A DNA stretch of 42,317 nt from a bacterium (lineage in GTDB: Bacteria > Myxococcota_A > Bradymonadia > REDH01), in assembly GCA_030427825.1 (NCBI GenBank), contig JAUICO010000035.1, forward strand, positions 1 to 42,317, written 5' to 3'. Both the position numbers and the translations under genes were made by a program. The notes beneath the pieces are model-generated. The model was given only the letters and a program-made list of their open reading frames with translations. It was not told the origin of the DNA and made no database searches. Positions 1 through 8,491 of the stretch are shown piece after piece (the first letter of the stretch is position 1; each line of letters begins with the position of its first letter).

Positions 1-3000
1 AGACCGGGGTTCCGGAAGGCACGCTGCAGATGTTGCCGCAGCCGTTGCAGTTGTTGACGCTGGTCAGGGTGCTGGCTTCGCAGCCGTCTGCCGCTGACCC
101 GTTGCAGTCTTCGAAGTTGGTATCGCATTCGCCGACCTCGCAGACGCCGTCGTTGCAGATGGCCGTGGTGTGGTTCGTGGAGCACACGTTGGCGCAGGCG
201 CCGCAGGCGGTGGTGTCTGCTGAGAGGTCGACTTCGCAGCCGTTGTTCGGGTTGCCGTCGCAGTCCGCGAAGTCGCCCACGCAACCGATCATTTCACAGG
301 CGCCGACGACACACTCTCCGATGCCGTTGGGGTAGGAGCACTCGTTGCCGCAGGTGCCGCAGTTCTGCTGATTGTTCAGCAGATCGATTTCGCAGCCGTC
401 CCCATAGTTCAGGTTGCAGTCGGCGAAGCCGGGGCTGCAGGTGTTCAGTTCGCAGAGTCCATCGACACAGATCGCGGCGCCGTTATTGGTCTGGCAGAGG
501 TCGCCGCAATCGCCGCAATTCTGGACGTCGTTGAAGATGTCGACTTCGCAGCCGTCGTTCGAGGCGTTGTTGCAGTCCTCGTAGCCGAAGTCGCAGAAGG
601 TGATGGCGCAGCTGCCGCCGGTGCAGACGCTGGACGCGTTCTCGGCATCGCATACATTGCCGCAGACGCCGCAGTTGAAGAAGTCGTCGATGAATTCAAC
701 TTCGCAGCCGTTGACCGGGTCGTTGTCGCAATCCGCGAAGCCGCTCGCGCAGCCGACCAGTTCACAGGAGCCGTCGGTGCAGCTTCCCGCGCCGTCTTCG
801 AATTCGCAGGCGTTGTTGCAGGTTCCGCAGTGCTCGTCGCTGAGCGCGAGATCGACTTCGCAGCCGTTGACCGGAAGGCTGTCACAGTCAGCGAAGCCGC
901 CGAAGCATGCCCCGACGCCGCAGGTGCCGGCGCTGCACAGAGGGTCGGCGTTGGCGACGTTGCACACGTTGCCGCAGCCGCCGCAGCTGGTTGTGGTGTT
1001 GAGCACGTCGACTTCGCAGCCGTTGGCTACGTTGGTGTCGCAGTCCTGCCAGCCGAAGTCGCAGCCGATGAGGTTGCAGCCTGTGCCTTCACAGAGGGCG
1101 AAACCGTTGTTGATGTCGCAGGTCTGGCCGCAGGCGCCGCAGTTGTTGTTGTTGTCCACGAGGGCGGTCTCGCACCCGTCGTTCGGGTCATTGTTGCAGT
1201 CGTCGAAGCCGGGATTGCACTCGACGAGCTCACAGACGCCTTCGTTGCAGTTGCCGACGCCGTTGGCGTAGTCACATGCGTTGAAGCAGGCTCCACAGTT
1301 GTTGTCGTCGGTCTGCAGGCTGACTTCGCAGGTGGTGCCGTCGCCGTTGCAGTCGGCGAATCCGGTGTCGCAGTTGTCGAGTCCGCAGATGCCGTTGAGG
1401 CAGGCCGGGTTGCCTGAAGTGGCCGTGCACTCGTTGTCGCACGACGCGCAGTTGGCGACATCGGTCAGCAGGCTGACTTCACAGCCGTCGGCGGCCAGGT
1501 TGTTGCAGTCTGCGAAGTTGATGTCGCAGTTCGCGATCTGACAGACGCCGGCGCTGCACGCCGCCGTAGCGTTGGTCTCGTCGCATACAGCGGCGCAGGT
1601 GCCGCAGTTGGTCTTGTCGGTGTTGAGGTTGATCTCGCACCCGTCGCTGGGGTCGTTGTTGCAGTCGCTGAAGCCGTTGGCGCAGGCCTGCAGCTCGCAG
1701 GTGCCGGCGTTGCAGGTGGCCACGCCGTTGTTGAAGGAGCAGGCGTCGCCGCAGCCGCCGCAGTTGCTGAGCTCGGTGAGCACGTTCACTTCGCACCCGT
1801 CGCTGGGGTCGTCGTTGCAGTCGACAAAGCCCGGGTCGCAGGCACCGACTTCGCAGGAGCCGGTGATGCACTGCGGAGCGCCGTTCGCGATCGTGCATAC
1901 GTCGCCGCATGCGCCACAGTTGTTTGTGTTGCTGAAGATGCTGATCTCGCAGCCGTCGACCGCGAGGTCGTTGCAGTCGTCGAATCCGGCGTCGCATTCA
2001 GTGACTTCGCAGACGCCGGCAGTACAAACCGCGACACCGTTGTTGTCGGAGCAGGCGCTGTTGCACGCGGAGCAGTTGCCGGAGTCGGTGTTGAGGTTGA
2101 CCTCGCACCCGTCGACCGGGTCGCCGTTGCAGTCGGCGAAGCCCGGGTTGCAGGCAGCCAGCTCGCAGACCGTGGCATTACAGACCGCGACGCCGTTCGG
2201 GTAGGAGCAGGCGTTGTCGCAGGCGCCGCAGTTGTTGGCGTCGGTGCCGAGGACAATCTCGCAACCGTCCGTGTTATCGCCGTTACAGTTGGCGAAGCCG
2301 TCGCCGCACTCGTCGACGGTACACACGCCCGCCACGCAGGCGGGTGTTCCGGAAGGCACGCTGCAGATGTTGCCACAGCCGTTGCAGTTGTTGACGCTGG
2401 TCAGGGTGCTGGCTTCGCAGCCGTCTGCCGCCGACCCGTTGCAGTCTTCGAAGTTTGTATCGCACTCGCCGACTTCGCAGATGCCGTCGTTGCAGACGGC
2501 CGTCGTGTGATTGGTCGAGCAGACATTCGCGCAGGCGCCGCAGGCGGTGGTGTCCGCCGAGAGGTCGACCTCACAGCCGTTGTTCGGGTTGCCGTCGCAG
2601 TCCGCGAAGTCACCGACGCAGCCGATCATCTCGCAGACCCCGGCGACACACTCGCCGATGCCGTTGGGGTAGGAGCACTCGTTGCCGCAGGAGCCGCAGT
2701 TTTGCTGGTTGTTCAGCAGATCGGTTTCACAGCCGTCTCCGTAGTTCAGGTTGCAGTCGGCGAATCCGGCGCTGCATGTATCCAGCTCGCAAATGCCGTC
2801 CATGCAGATCGCGGCGCCGTTGTTGGTCTGACAGAGGGTGCCGCAGGAGCCGCAGTTCACCGCGTCGTTGAAGATGTCGACTTCGCAGCCGTCGTTTGTT
2901 GCGTTGTTGCAGTCCTGGTATCCGAAGTCGCAGAAGGTGATCGCGCAGCTGGCGCCGGTACAGACGCTGGAGGCGTTGTCAGCTTCACACACATTGCCGC

Positions 3001-6000
3001 AGATACCGCAGTTGAAGAAGTCATCGATGAACTCGACTTCGCAGCCGTTGACCGGGTCGTTGTCACAATCGGCGAATCCGCTCGCGCAGCCGACCAGCTC
3101 GCATGAGCCGTCTTCGCAGCTGCCGGCCCCGTCACTGAATTCGCAGGAGTTGCCGCATGCACCGCAATGCTCATCGCTGAGATCCAGATCAACCTCACAG
3201 CCGTTGCCGGGCAGATTGTCGCAGTCGGCGAAGCCGCCGAAGCAGGCCCCGACGCCGCAGGTGCCGGCGCTGCACACCGGATCCGCATTGGCGACATTGC
3301 ACACGATGCCGCAGCCGCCGCAGCTGGTCGTGGTGTTGAGTACGTTGACTTCGCAGCCGTTGGCCACATCGCCGTCGCAGTCCTGCCAGCCAAAATCACA
3401 ACCAAGCAGCTCGCAGGAGGTGCCGTTGCAGGGGGCGAAACCGTTGGGGACGTCGCAGTCGGCGCCGCAGGCGCCGCAGGCGAAGTTGTTGTCCACCAGT
3501 GAGGTCTCGCAGCCGTTGCTCTCGTCGTTGTCGCAGTCGTCGAATCCGGTGTCGCAGTCTGTGAGCTCGCAGATGCCGCCGACACAGATTCCGGTGCCGT
3601 CTGCGTAGGTGCACTCGGTGAAGCAGCCACCGCAGTTGGCCGCGTCTGTAGTGATGTTGGTCTCGCAGGTGATGCCATCGCCGTCGCAGTCCGCGAATCC
3701 GGGGTCGCAGTTGTCGACGCCGCAAACGCCGGCGATGCAGGCCGGGTCGCCGGAGGAGACGGTGCAGACGTTATCGCAGGTCGCGCAGTTGTTTACGTCG
3801 GTGTTGAGGCTGATCTCGCAGCCGTTGCCCGCCTGCGCGTCGCAGTCGTCGAAGCCCTCGTCGCAGGAGACGATCTGGCAGGTGCCCGCATTGCAGGTCG
3901 CGGTGGCGTTGGTCTCGTTGCAGATGGTGCCGCATGCACCGCAGTTTGCGAGGTCGCTGTTGAGGTCGATCTCGCAGCCGTTGGTCGGGTCGCCGTCGCA
4001 ATCACGGAAGCCCTCCTCACAGGCCTGTAGGACGCAGTTGCCCGCGTCACAGATGGCGACGCCGTTGTCGAACTGACAGACGTTTCCGCAGGTGCCGCAG
4101 TTGTTGAGCTCGTCGAGGATATTGATCTCGCACCCGGTCGACGGGTTGCCATCGCAGTCGACGAAGCCGGCATCGCACGCGCCGGTCTCGCAGGTGCCGC
4201 CGTCGCAGACCGGCGTGCCGTTCTCGGTCGTGCAGATCTGATTGCAGGTACCGCAGTTGTTCACGTTGGCGTCGGTCGCGATCTCGCAGCCGTCGATTGC
4301 GAGACCGTTGCAGTCTGCGAATCCGCTGACACAGCTGTCGATTTGGCAGTTGGCGGCGACACAGGTGGTATCGGCGTTGTTGTCCGAGCAGGCGCTGCCG
4401 CAGGCCGAGCAGTTGTCGGCGTCTGTCGCCAGATCGACCTCGCAGCCGTCCGCCGCTTCGCCGTTGCAGTCCGCAAAGCCGGGTTCACAGCCGGCGAGCA
4501 CACAGCCACCTTCGTCGCAGACCGGGATTCCGTTCGGGAACACGCACACAGTGCCGCATGCGCCGCAGTTGTTGATCGTGGAGTCCAGGACCGCTTCGCA
4601 GCCGTTTAAGGGGCTGCCGTCGCAGTCGGCGAAGCCGTCTTCGCAGTCATCGACGCCGCACACGCCGGCCACGCAGATCGCGTTGCCGTTGTCCGCGGTG
4701 CAGACTTCTTCGCACTCACCGCAGTTCAGGGCGCTGGTGTTGAGGTTCACTTCGCAGCCGTTGGCGGCCACAGCGTCACAATCGGCGAAGCCTTCGTCGC
4801 AGCTGGTCAGTTGGCAGATGCCGCTGCGGCACGCCGTCGTGCCGCCGTCATCGTTGCACATGAACTCGCAGCTGCCGCAGTTGTTGTTGTCTTCGTCGGT
4901 GAAGACCTCACAGCCGTTGCTCGGGTCGCCGTCGCAGTTGCCCCAGCCCTCAACGCAGCCGACGAATTCGCATACGCCGTCGTTGCATTGCCCCACGCCG
5001 TTGTCGAACTCGCACGCCGCTCCGCAGCTGCCGCAGTGGAGCTCGCTCGACGAGACGTCGGTTTCGCAGCCGGAGTCGTAGTCGTTGTCGCAGTCGCCAA
5101 GGCCGGCGTCGCAGGACACAATCTCGCAGCTGCCCGTCGAGCAGATCGATTCGGCGAAGGCCGCATCGCAGGAGATCCCGCAGGCGCCGCAGTTGATCAG
5201 ACTGGTGTCGAAGTCGAAGTCCTCGTCCACGAGATCGTCGCAGTCATTGTCGAGGAAGTCGCATGTCTCCGGCGCGTTCTCGTAGATGGTGGTCAGCGTG
5301 TCGTCGCAGTCGATGCCCGCACACGCAGAGCCGAGGCCGTAGCCGTCGCCGTCGTTGTCGAGGCAGTCGTTGCACACTCCGAGTGTAGGCAGGCACTGGT
5401 CGTAGGTGATGGTCTGGCCGTCTTCTACGCGGGTGACTTCCTCGCAATCAAAGCCCACCGGACACTCCGAGTTCGAGCAGTCCGTGGTGCAGAAGGACCC
5501 GTCCGCGAGGGCGGAGCAGAGGGAGCCGAACGCGGCGCAGTCACTGTCGTCGTCACAGGAATCGCAGAGGCCGGTCGCGATCGGCACACAGAGCTCGATA
5601 ACGTCGCCGCCCGAAGTCTGCAGGAGTCGGCATTCCCAGTCCGGGTTCACGCAGTCTTCGTCGTCGGAGCATACGCGCGTGCATTGATCACCGGAGTCGG
5701 TGGTGATGCAGATGTTCGATGCGCAGTCGTCGTCGTTGTCGCAGGGACACTGGTACTCACCGTTCTGACAATCGCCGCCGTCGGTCTCGCTGCCGTCGGT
5801 GTCTTCCGCATCGTCGGTGTCGGTATCCTCGGGCGTGTCTGAGGTGTCGACGTCGAAGCCGCCGTCCTCGTCAACTTCGACCACGCAGAAGCCGTCCTCG
5901 CAGACGCCGCTCTCGCACTCGACCGAGGTTACACAGGGGATCCCTGAAGCATCATCGCCGCACCCGTCGCCGCAGCCGACCGAGAGCAGGAGAGCCAGCG

Positions 6001-6052
6001 CCGGGATGGTGAACGAAAAGGCGCTGCGCAGCGAGAAGAATGACGGTGCCAT
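1..6052 (-). CDS. Giant Cys-rich repeat lipoprotein with MopE-type motif (3' end beyond window)
   Basis: The frame is open from the ATG at 6052 to the window edge, giving at least 2017 residues and no stop. A strong AAAGGAG lies 8 nt before the ATG. Residues 1-27 form a lipoprotein signal peptide ending LLLSVGC (lipid Cys 27), so an exported, lipid-anchored surface protein is expected. An Asp/Glu/Thr-rich linker follows, then Cys-rich segments (about 90-235). At about 242-274 there is a putative metal-binding motif of the Cu-binding_MopE type (IDCDDT, then DNDCDDLVDE). From about residue 275 on there are roughly 33 tandem units of 52 residues, consensus GFADCxGxxxxGCE followed by NCGxC, VC, NG, C, GxC and C, with eight Cys each, probably disulphide-bonded. 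Function is unknown; adhesion, surface coat or metal binding are guesses. Such proteins are sometimes mislabelled as unrelated enzymes in databases. Confidence 0.9.
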   Translation of the reverse strand, partial: MAPSFFSLRSAFSFTIPALALLLSVGCGDGCGDDASGIPCVTSVECESGVCEDGFCVVEVDEDGGFDVDTSDTPEDTDTDDAEDTDGSETDGGDCQNGEYQCPCDNDDDCASNICITTDSGDQCTRVCSDDEDCVNPDWECRLLQTSGGDVIELCVPIATGLCDSCDDDSDCAAFGSLCSALADGSFCTTDCSNSECPVGFDCEEVTRVEDGQTITYDQCLPTLGVCNDCLDNDGDGYGLGSACAGIDCDDTLTTIYENAPETCDFLDNDCDDLVDEDFDFDTSLINCGACGISCDAAFAESICSTGSCEIVSCDAGLGDCDNDYDSGCETDVSSSELHCGSCGAACEFDNGVGQCNDGVCEFVGCVEGWGNCDGDPSNGCEVFTDEDNNNCGSCEFMCNDDGGTTACRSGICQLTSCDEGFADCDAVAANGCEVNLNTSALNCGECEEVCTADNGNAICVAGVCGVDDCEDGFADCDGSPLNGCEAVLDSTINNCGACGTVCVFPNGIPVCDEGGCVLAGCEPGFADCNGEAADGCEVDLATDADNCSACGSACSDNNADTTCVAANCQIDSCVSGFADCNGLAIDGCEIATDANVNNCGTCNQICTTENGTPVCDGGTCETGACDAGFVDCDGNPSTGCEINILDELNNCGTCGNVCQFDNGVAICDAGNCVLQACEEGFRDCDGDPTNGCEIDLNSDLANCGACGTICNETNATATCNAGTCQIVSCDEGFDDCDAQAGNGCEISLNTDVNNCATCDNVCTVSSGDPACIAGVCGVDNCDPGFADCDGDGITCETNITTDAANCGGCFTECTYADGTGICVGGICELTDCDTGFDDCDNDESNGCETSLVDNNFACGACGADCDVPNGFAPCNGTSCELLGCDFGWQDCDGDVANGCEVNVLNTTTSCGGCGIVCNVANADPVCSAGTCGVGACFGGFADCDNLPGNGCEVDLDLSDEHCGACGNSCEFSDGAGSCEDGSCELVGCASGFADCDNDPVNGCEVEFIDDFFNCGICGNVCEADNASSVCTGASCAITFCDFGYQDCNNATNDGCEVDIFNDAVNCGSCGTLCQTNNGAAICMDGICELDTCSAGFADCNLNYGDGCETDLLNNQQNCGSCGNECSYPNGIGECVAGVCEMIGCVGDFADCDGNPNNGCEVDLSADTTACGACANVCSTNHTTAVCNDGICEVGECDTNFEDCNGSAADGCEASTLTSVNNCNGCGNICSVPSGTPACVAGVCTVDECGDGFANCNGDNTDGCEIVLGTDANNCGACDNACSYPNGVAVCNATVCELAACNPGFADCNGDPVDGCEVNLNTDSGNCSACNSACSDNNGVAVCTAGVCEVTECDAGFDDCNDLAVDGCEISIFSNTNNCGACGDVCTIANGAPQCITGSCEVGACDPGFVDCNDDPSDGCEVNVLTELSNCGGCGDACSFNNGVATCNAGTCELQACANGFSDCNNDPSDGCEINLNTDKTNCGTCAAVCDETNATAACSAGVCQIANCDINFADCNNLAADGCEVSLLTDVANCASCDNECTATSGNPACLNGICGLDNCDTGFADCNGDGTTCEVSLQTDDNNCGACFNACDYANGVGNCNEGVCELVECNPGFDDCNNDPNDGCETALVDNNNNCGACGQTCDINNGFALCEGTGCNLIGCDFGWQDCDTNVANGCEVDVLNTTTSCGGCGNVCNVANADPLCSAGTCGVGACFGGFADCDSLPVNGCEVDLALSDEHCGTCNNACEFEDGAGSCTDGSCELVGCASGFADCDNDPVNGCEVEFIDDFFNCGVCGNVCDAENASSVCTGGSCAITFCDFGYEDCNNASNDGCEVDIFNDVQNCGDCGDLCQTNNGAAICVDGLCELNTCSPGFADCNLNYGDGCEIDLLNNQQNCGTCGNECSYPNGIGECVVGACEMIGCVGDFADCDGNPNNGCEVDLSADTTACGACANVCSTNHTTAICNDGVCEVGECDTNFEDCNGSAADGCEASTLTSVNNCNGCGNICSVPSGTPV
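10..2346 (-). repeat. 779-residue super-repeat, copy 3 (2337 nt)
   Basis: Every checked landmark in this block recurs exactly 2337 nt to the right (for example 10 and 2347, 671 and 3008, 1326 and 3663, 1881 and 4218). The length equals fourteen 52-residue units plus one 51-residue unit. The short unit (GDGTTCE, near 1340) has its counterpart (GDGITCE, near 3680) at the same phase, which shows a true block duplication and not just a uniform unit length. Similarity to copy 2 is highest at the window edge (2 differences in 60 bases at 61-120) and falls to the right (9 in 60 at 601-660; 22 in 60 at 1861-1920). Confidence 0.88.
2347..4683 (-). repeat. 779-residue super-repeat, copy 2 (2337 nt)
   Basis: This is the in-phase partner of the block at 10-2346. 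It is N-terminal to that copy in the protein because the gene is on the minus strand. It contains the single 51-residue unit (GDGITCE) at the matching position. Confidence 0.88.
4684..5230 (-). repeat. Partial super-repeat, copy 1 (end of array)
   Basis: About 3.5 units at the N-terminal end of the array align in phase with the 2347-2893 block. SGCETD, GVCEFVGCV, SNGCEV and CVAGVCGVDDC here match DGCETD, GVCEMIGCV, NNGCEV and CVAGVCTVDEC there, at an offset of 2337 nt. The array therefore begins with the end of a super-repeat. Confidence 0.6.
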
Positions 6053-6465
6053 GATGCACACTCCTTTCAGGTACTTGATTGTTACCGATACGATGTACCG
6101 CTCAATGTACCCGGATCCGTCGATCTTCGCGAGTCCTATGTCGACGGGTTTATTCCCGGTGATGCCGCCTGGAGTCATTGTTTGCGGCAGGACGGTGGGG
6201 AAGCGGCGCGCCGGGAGTTGTGATCAGCTCCCCACGAGTTTCGATGCGGTCGCGCCGCGGTCCCGCAGGAAGCCGCCTGCAGGCGCCCGATTGGCATTGC
6301 ATTGCCTTCGCCGAAGCACTACCTCGCGCCACGAACTCGCGTCGCTGCGACAGCCTGAGATGTACGTCACCGGCGCATCCGGAGGCCTGCAATCCTCGCG
6401 TTGCGAGCGCACTTCCATCCGGGCCGCAGACAGGCCGACACGAAAAACATCGAACGAGCGGCCAG
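6053..6465. other. Divergent intergenic region between the giant lipoprotein and the E1 alpha gene
   Basis: About 410 bases separate two divergently transcribed genes, so promoters for both should lie here. The minus-strand Shine-Dalgarno (AAAGGAG) is at 6061-6067. Two direct copies of ATGTACC start 12 bp apart at 6093 and 6105 and may mark a regulator site. The E1 alpha frame stays open upstream to about 6178, but nothing there resembles the family, so I treat it as non-coding. I see no tRNA or clear riboswitch. Confidence 0.5.
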
Positions 6466-7458
6466 ATGTCAGACCCCAGGCAGAGATTCGAGAACGCTAC
6501 CGGAACCATACCGGAGCGTCTGTACGAGCAGATGGCGCTGATTCGGCGCTTCGAGGTGCGTCTGCTCGAACTCTTCGAAGAGGGCGTGCTCTTCGGTACG
6601 ACCCACTGCTGTATCGGCCAGGAAGCCGACTGCGCCGGCGTGATCAGCCATCTCGGCGCCGACGATGTCATCTTCAGCAACCACCGTTGTCACGGGCACT
6701 TTCTCTCCTACACCGACGATCCGCGCTCGCTGATGGCAGAGCTCATGGGACGTCTTGGTGGCGTATGCGGTGGCCGCGGTGGCAGCCAGCACATCTGCTA
6801 CGACAACATGTACACCAACGGCATCCAGGGCGGGATCGTCCCCAACGCTGTAGGGATGGCGCTCGCCGAGAAGATGAAAGGCAGCGGGGCGATCGCGACC
6901 GTGTTCATCGGTGATGGCACGCTTGGCCAGGGCGTAGTCTATGAAGCGATGAATATGGCGTCGCTGTGGAGCCTGCCGATCCTCATCGTCTGCGAAAACA
7001 ACGAGTGGGCGCAGAGCACACCGACCCGCCTGGAGCTGGCGGGCAAGATCACCGCGCGCGCTGCGGCGATGGGCCTGAACACCAGCGAAATCACGTCCAC
7101 AGACGGCGTAGAGATGTATGAGCACTTCGCACCGATCGTCGAATCGGTGCGCAGAGAGTCGCGACCGCATTTTGCCCTGATCAACACCTACCGCCTCTGT
7201 CATCACTCGAAGAGCGATGACAAACGGCCGCGCGATGAGGTCGAGGCCCGACGGGTCGATGACCCGATCCCGAAACTGCGGGCTCGGCTCGATGAAAGCA
7301 CCGCAGCGCGTATCGAGGAGATCGCGGCAGAACGAGTTGAGGACGCGATCAAGTGGTCGCGTGAGCAGCCCTTTCCCGAGCTCGGGCGGCACCTGGATGC
7401 CCTCGATCTCGTAGACGCTCGGGGCGTCGGCGGCGACAGCGGGCAGGTGCAGTCATGA
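6466..7458 (+). CDS. 2-oxoacid dehydrogenase E1 component, alpha subunit
   Basis: This 330-residue protein belongs to the thiamine-diphosphate E1 alpha family (pyruvate, branched-chain 2-oxoacid or acetoin dehydrogenase type). The diphosphate/Mg-binding motif GDG (149-151) through ENN (177-179) has the expected spacing of about 30 residues. The upstream GGRGGSQHICY and the downstream HHSKSDD, equivalent to the usual GHSxSD loop, also fit. With the beta subunit it would decarboxylate a 2-oxo acid and acylate a lipoyl arm. The start MSDPRQRF is the first plausible ATG; its Shine-Dalgarno is weak. The stop overlaps the beta ATG (ATGA at 7455-7458), so translation is probably coupled. Substrate cannot be fixed from sequence. 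Confidence 0.93.
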   Translation: MSDPRQRFENATGTIPERLYEQMALIRRFEVRLLELFEEGVLFGTTHCCIGQEADCAGVISHLGADDVIFSNHRCHGHFLSYTDDPRSLMAELMGRLGGVCGGRGGSQHICYDNMYTNGIQGGIVPNAVGMALAEKMKGSGAIATVFIGDGTLGQGVVYEAMNMASLWSLPILIVCENNEWAQSTPTRLELAGKITARAAAMGLNTSEITSTDGVEMYEHFAPIVESVRRESRPHFALINTYRLCHHSKSDDKRPRDEVEARRVDDPIPKLRARLDESTAARIEEIAAERVEDAIKWSREQPFPELGRHLDALDLVDARGVGGDSGQVQS

Positions 7459-8468
7459 AAGACAACGTCCTGAACTCACTCAACGCGGGCCTACGGTCGA
7501 TCCTCGAGTCTGCCCCTGAAGCCTTCATCATGGGCGAGGACATTCTCGACCCCTATGGCGGCGCGTTCAAGGTGGTCGCCGGGCTGTCGACAGACTTCCC
7601 CGATCGCGTGATCCCGACGCCGATCAGCGAGGCCGGATTCATCGGTCTGGCGACGGGAGCCGCCATGCGTGGCATGCGGCCGGTTGTTGAGATCATGTTC
7701 GGCGACTTCCTGATGCTGGCGGCCGATCAGCTGCTGAATCATGCGACGAAGTATCCGTGGATGTACAACGACAAGGTGCGCGTACCGTTGGTGATTCGCG
7801 CCGCGATGGGTGCCCGTCGCGGCTACGGCCCAACCCACAGCCAGTCGATTGAAAAACACTTCTTCGGGATGCCGGGCCTTGTGGTCGTCGCTCCTTCTCC
7901 CTTTCACGACCCGGGCGCGCTTCTGAAGAGCGCCTGCGTTGAGGACCATCGTCCGGTTCTCTTCGTCGAGAACAAGCTGATGTACGCGCGGCGCCTGCAG
8001 CGGCCTGACGCTGACGGCCTCGTCGCGGGTATGAACGTGCGTTCGAGCGGCGGGCGCTACCCGACGGTCTCGCTGTCATTTGACGACTTTGCGGAAGCGG
8101 ACGTGACCCTGGTCGCCTACGGCGGCATGGCGGAGATCGCCGTCGAAGCGGCGACCACTCTGATGATGGAGCAGGAGATCAGCGCCGAGGTGCTGCTGCC
8201 TTCATCGCTCAATCCTCTGGATCTGGAGCCCCTCGTCGACGCAGTGAAGCGCTCCGGACGCCTTGTGGTCGCTGAGGAGTCCACGCAGACCGCAGGCTTT
8301 GGCTCCGAGGTCATCTCCTCGGTGCTTCCGGCGGCGTTTGACCGGCTGAAGGCGGCGCCGGTTCGGGTGTCGTCGAAGAACCTGCCAATCGCAAACACGG
8401 TTACACTGGAGTCAGAGATTCTGCCTCAGGTTGCTGACATCGTCTCGGCGGTTCGCCGTATCTTGTAG
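7455..8468 (+). CDS. 2-oxoacid dehydrogenase E1 component, beta subunit
   Basis: This 337-residue protein is an E1 beta (transketolase pyrimidine-binding fold plus C-terminal domain). IMGEDI at 25-30 carries the conserved Glu 28 that activates the thiamine aminopyrimidine. PISEAGFIGLATGAA and a GARRGYGPTHSQ segment, typical of the family, follow. With the alpha subunit it forms the E1 heterotetramer. It starts inside the alpha stop codon and ends 23 nt before the lipoyl-acyltransferase gene, so the three genes look like one operon. No dihydrolipoamide dehydrogenase (E3) or classical E2 gene is in the window. Confidence 0.94.
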   Translation: MKDNVLNSLNAGLRSILESAPEAFIMGEDILDPYGGAFKVVAGLSTDFPDRVIPTPISEAGFIGLATGAAMRGMRPVVEIMFGDFLMLAADQLLNHATKYPWMYNDKVRVPLVIRAAMGARRGYGPTHSQSIEKHFFGMPGLVVVAPSPFHDPGALLKSACVEDHRPVLFVENKLMYARRLQRPDADGLVAGMNVRSSGGRYPTVSLSFDDFAEADVTLVAYGGMAEIAVEAATTLMMEQEISAEVLLPSSLNPLDLEPLVDAVKRSGRLVVAEESTQTAGFGSEVISSVLPAAFDRLKAAPVRVSSKNLPIANTVTLESEILPQVADIVSAVRRIL

Positions 8469-8491
8469 CTCCTCTTTTCGTACGGGTGGTC

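Noticed and set aside
445..4173. Many long Arg/Ser/Ala- or Gln/Pro-rich open frames on both strands
   Set aside because: They lie in alternative frames of the giant Cys-rich gene; their composition is that of shifted high-GC codons and they lack start signals.
1..5230. Regularly spaced repeats with a 156-base period that could suggest a CRISPR or satellite array
   Set aside because: The period corresponds to 52 codons in a continuous open frame with conserved Cys positions, so it is coding repetition.
6178..6465. A 96-residue N-terminal extension of E1 alpha
   Set aside because: The sequence before MSDPRQRF is basic and low in family resemblance; E1 alpha proteins normally start near this point.
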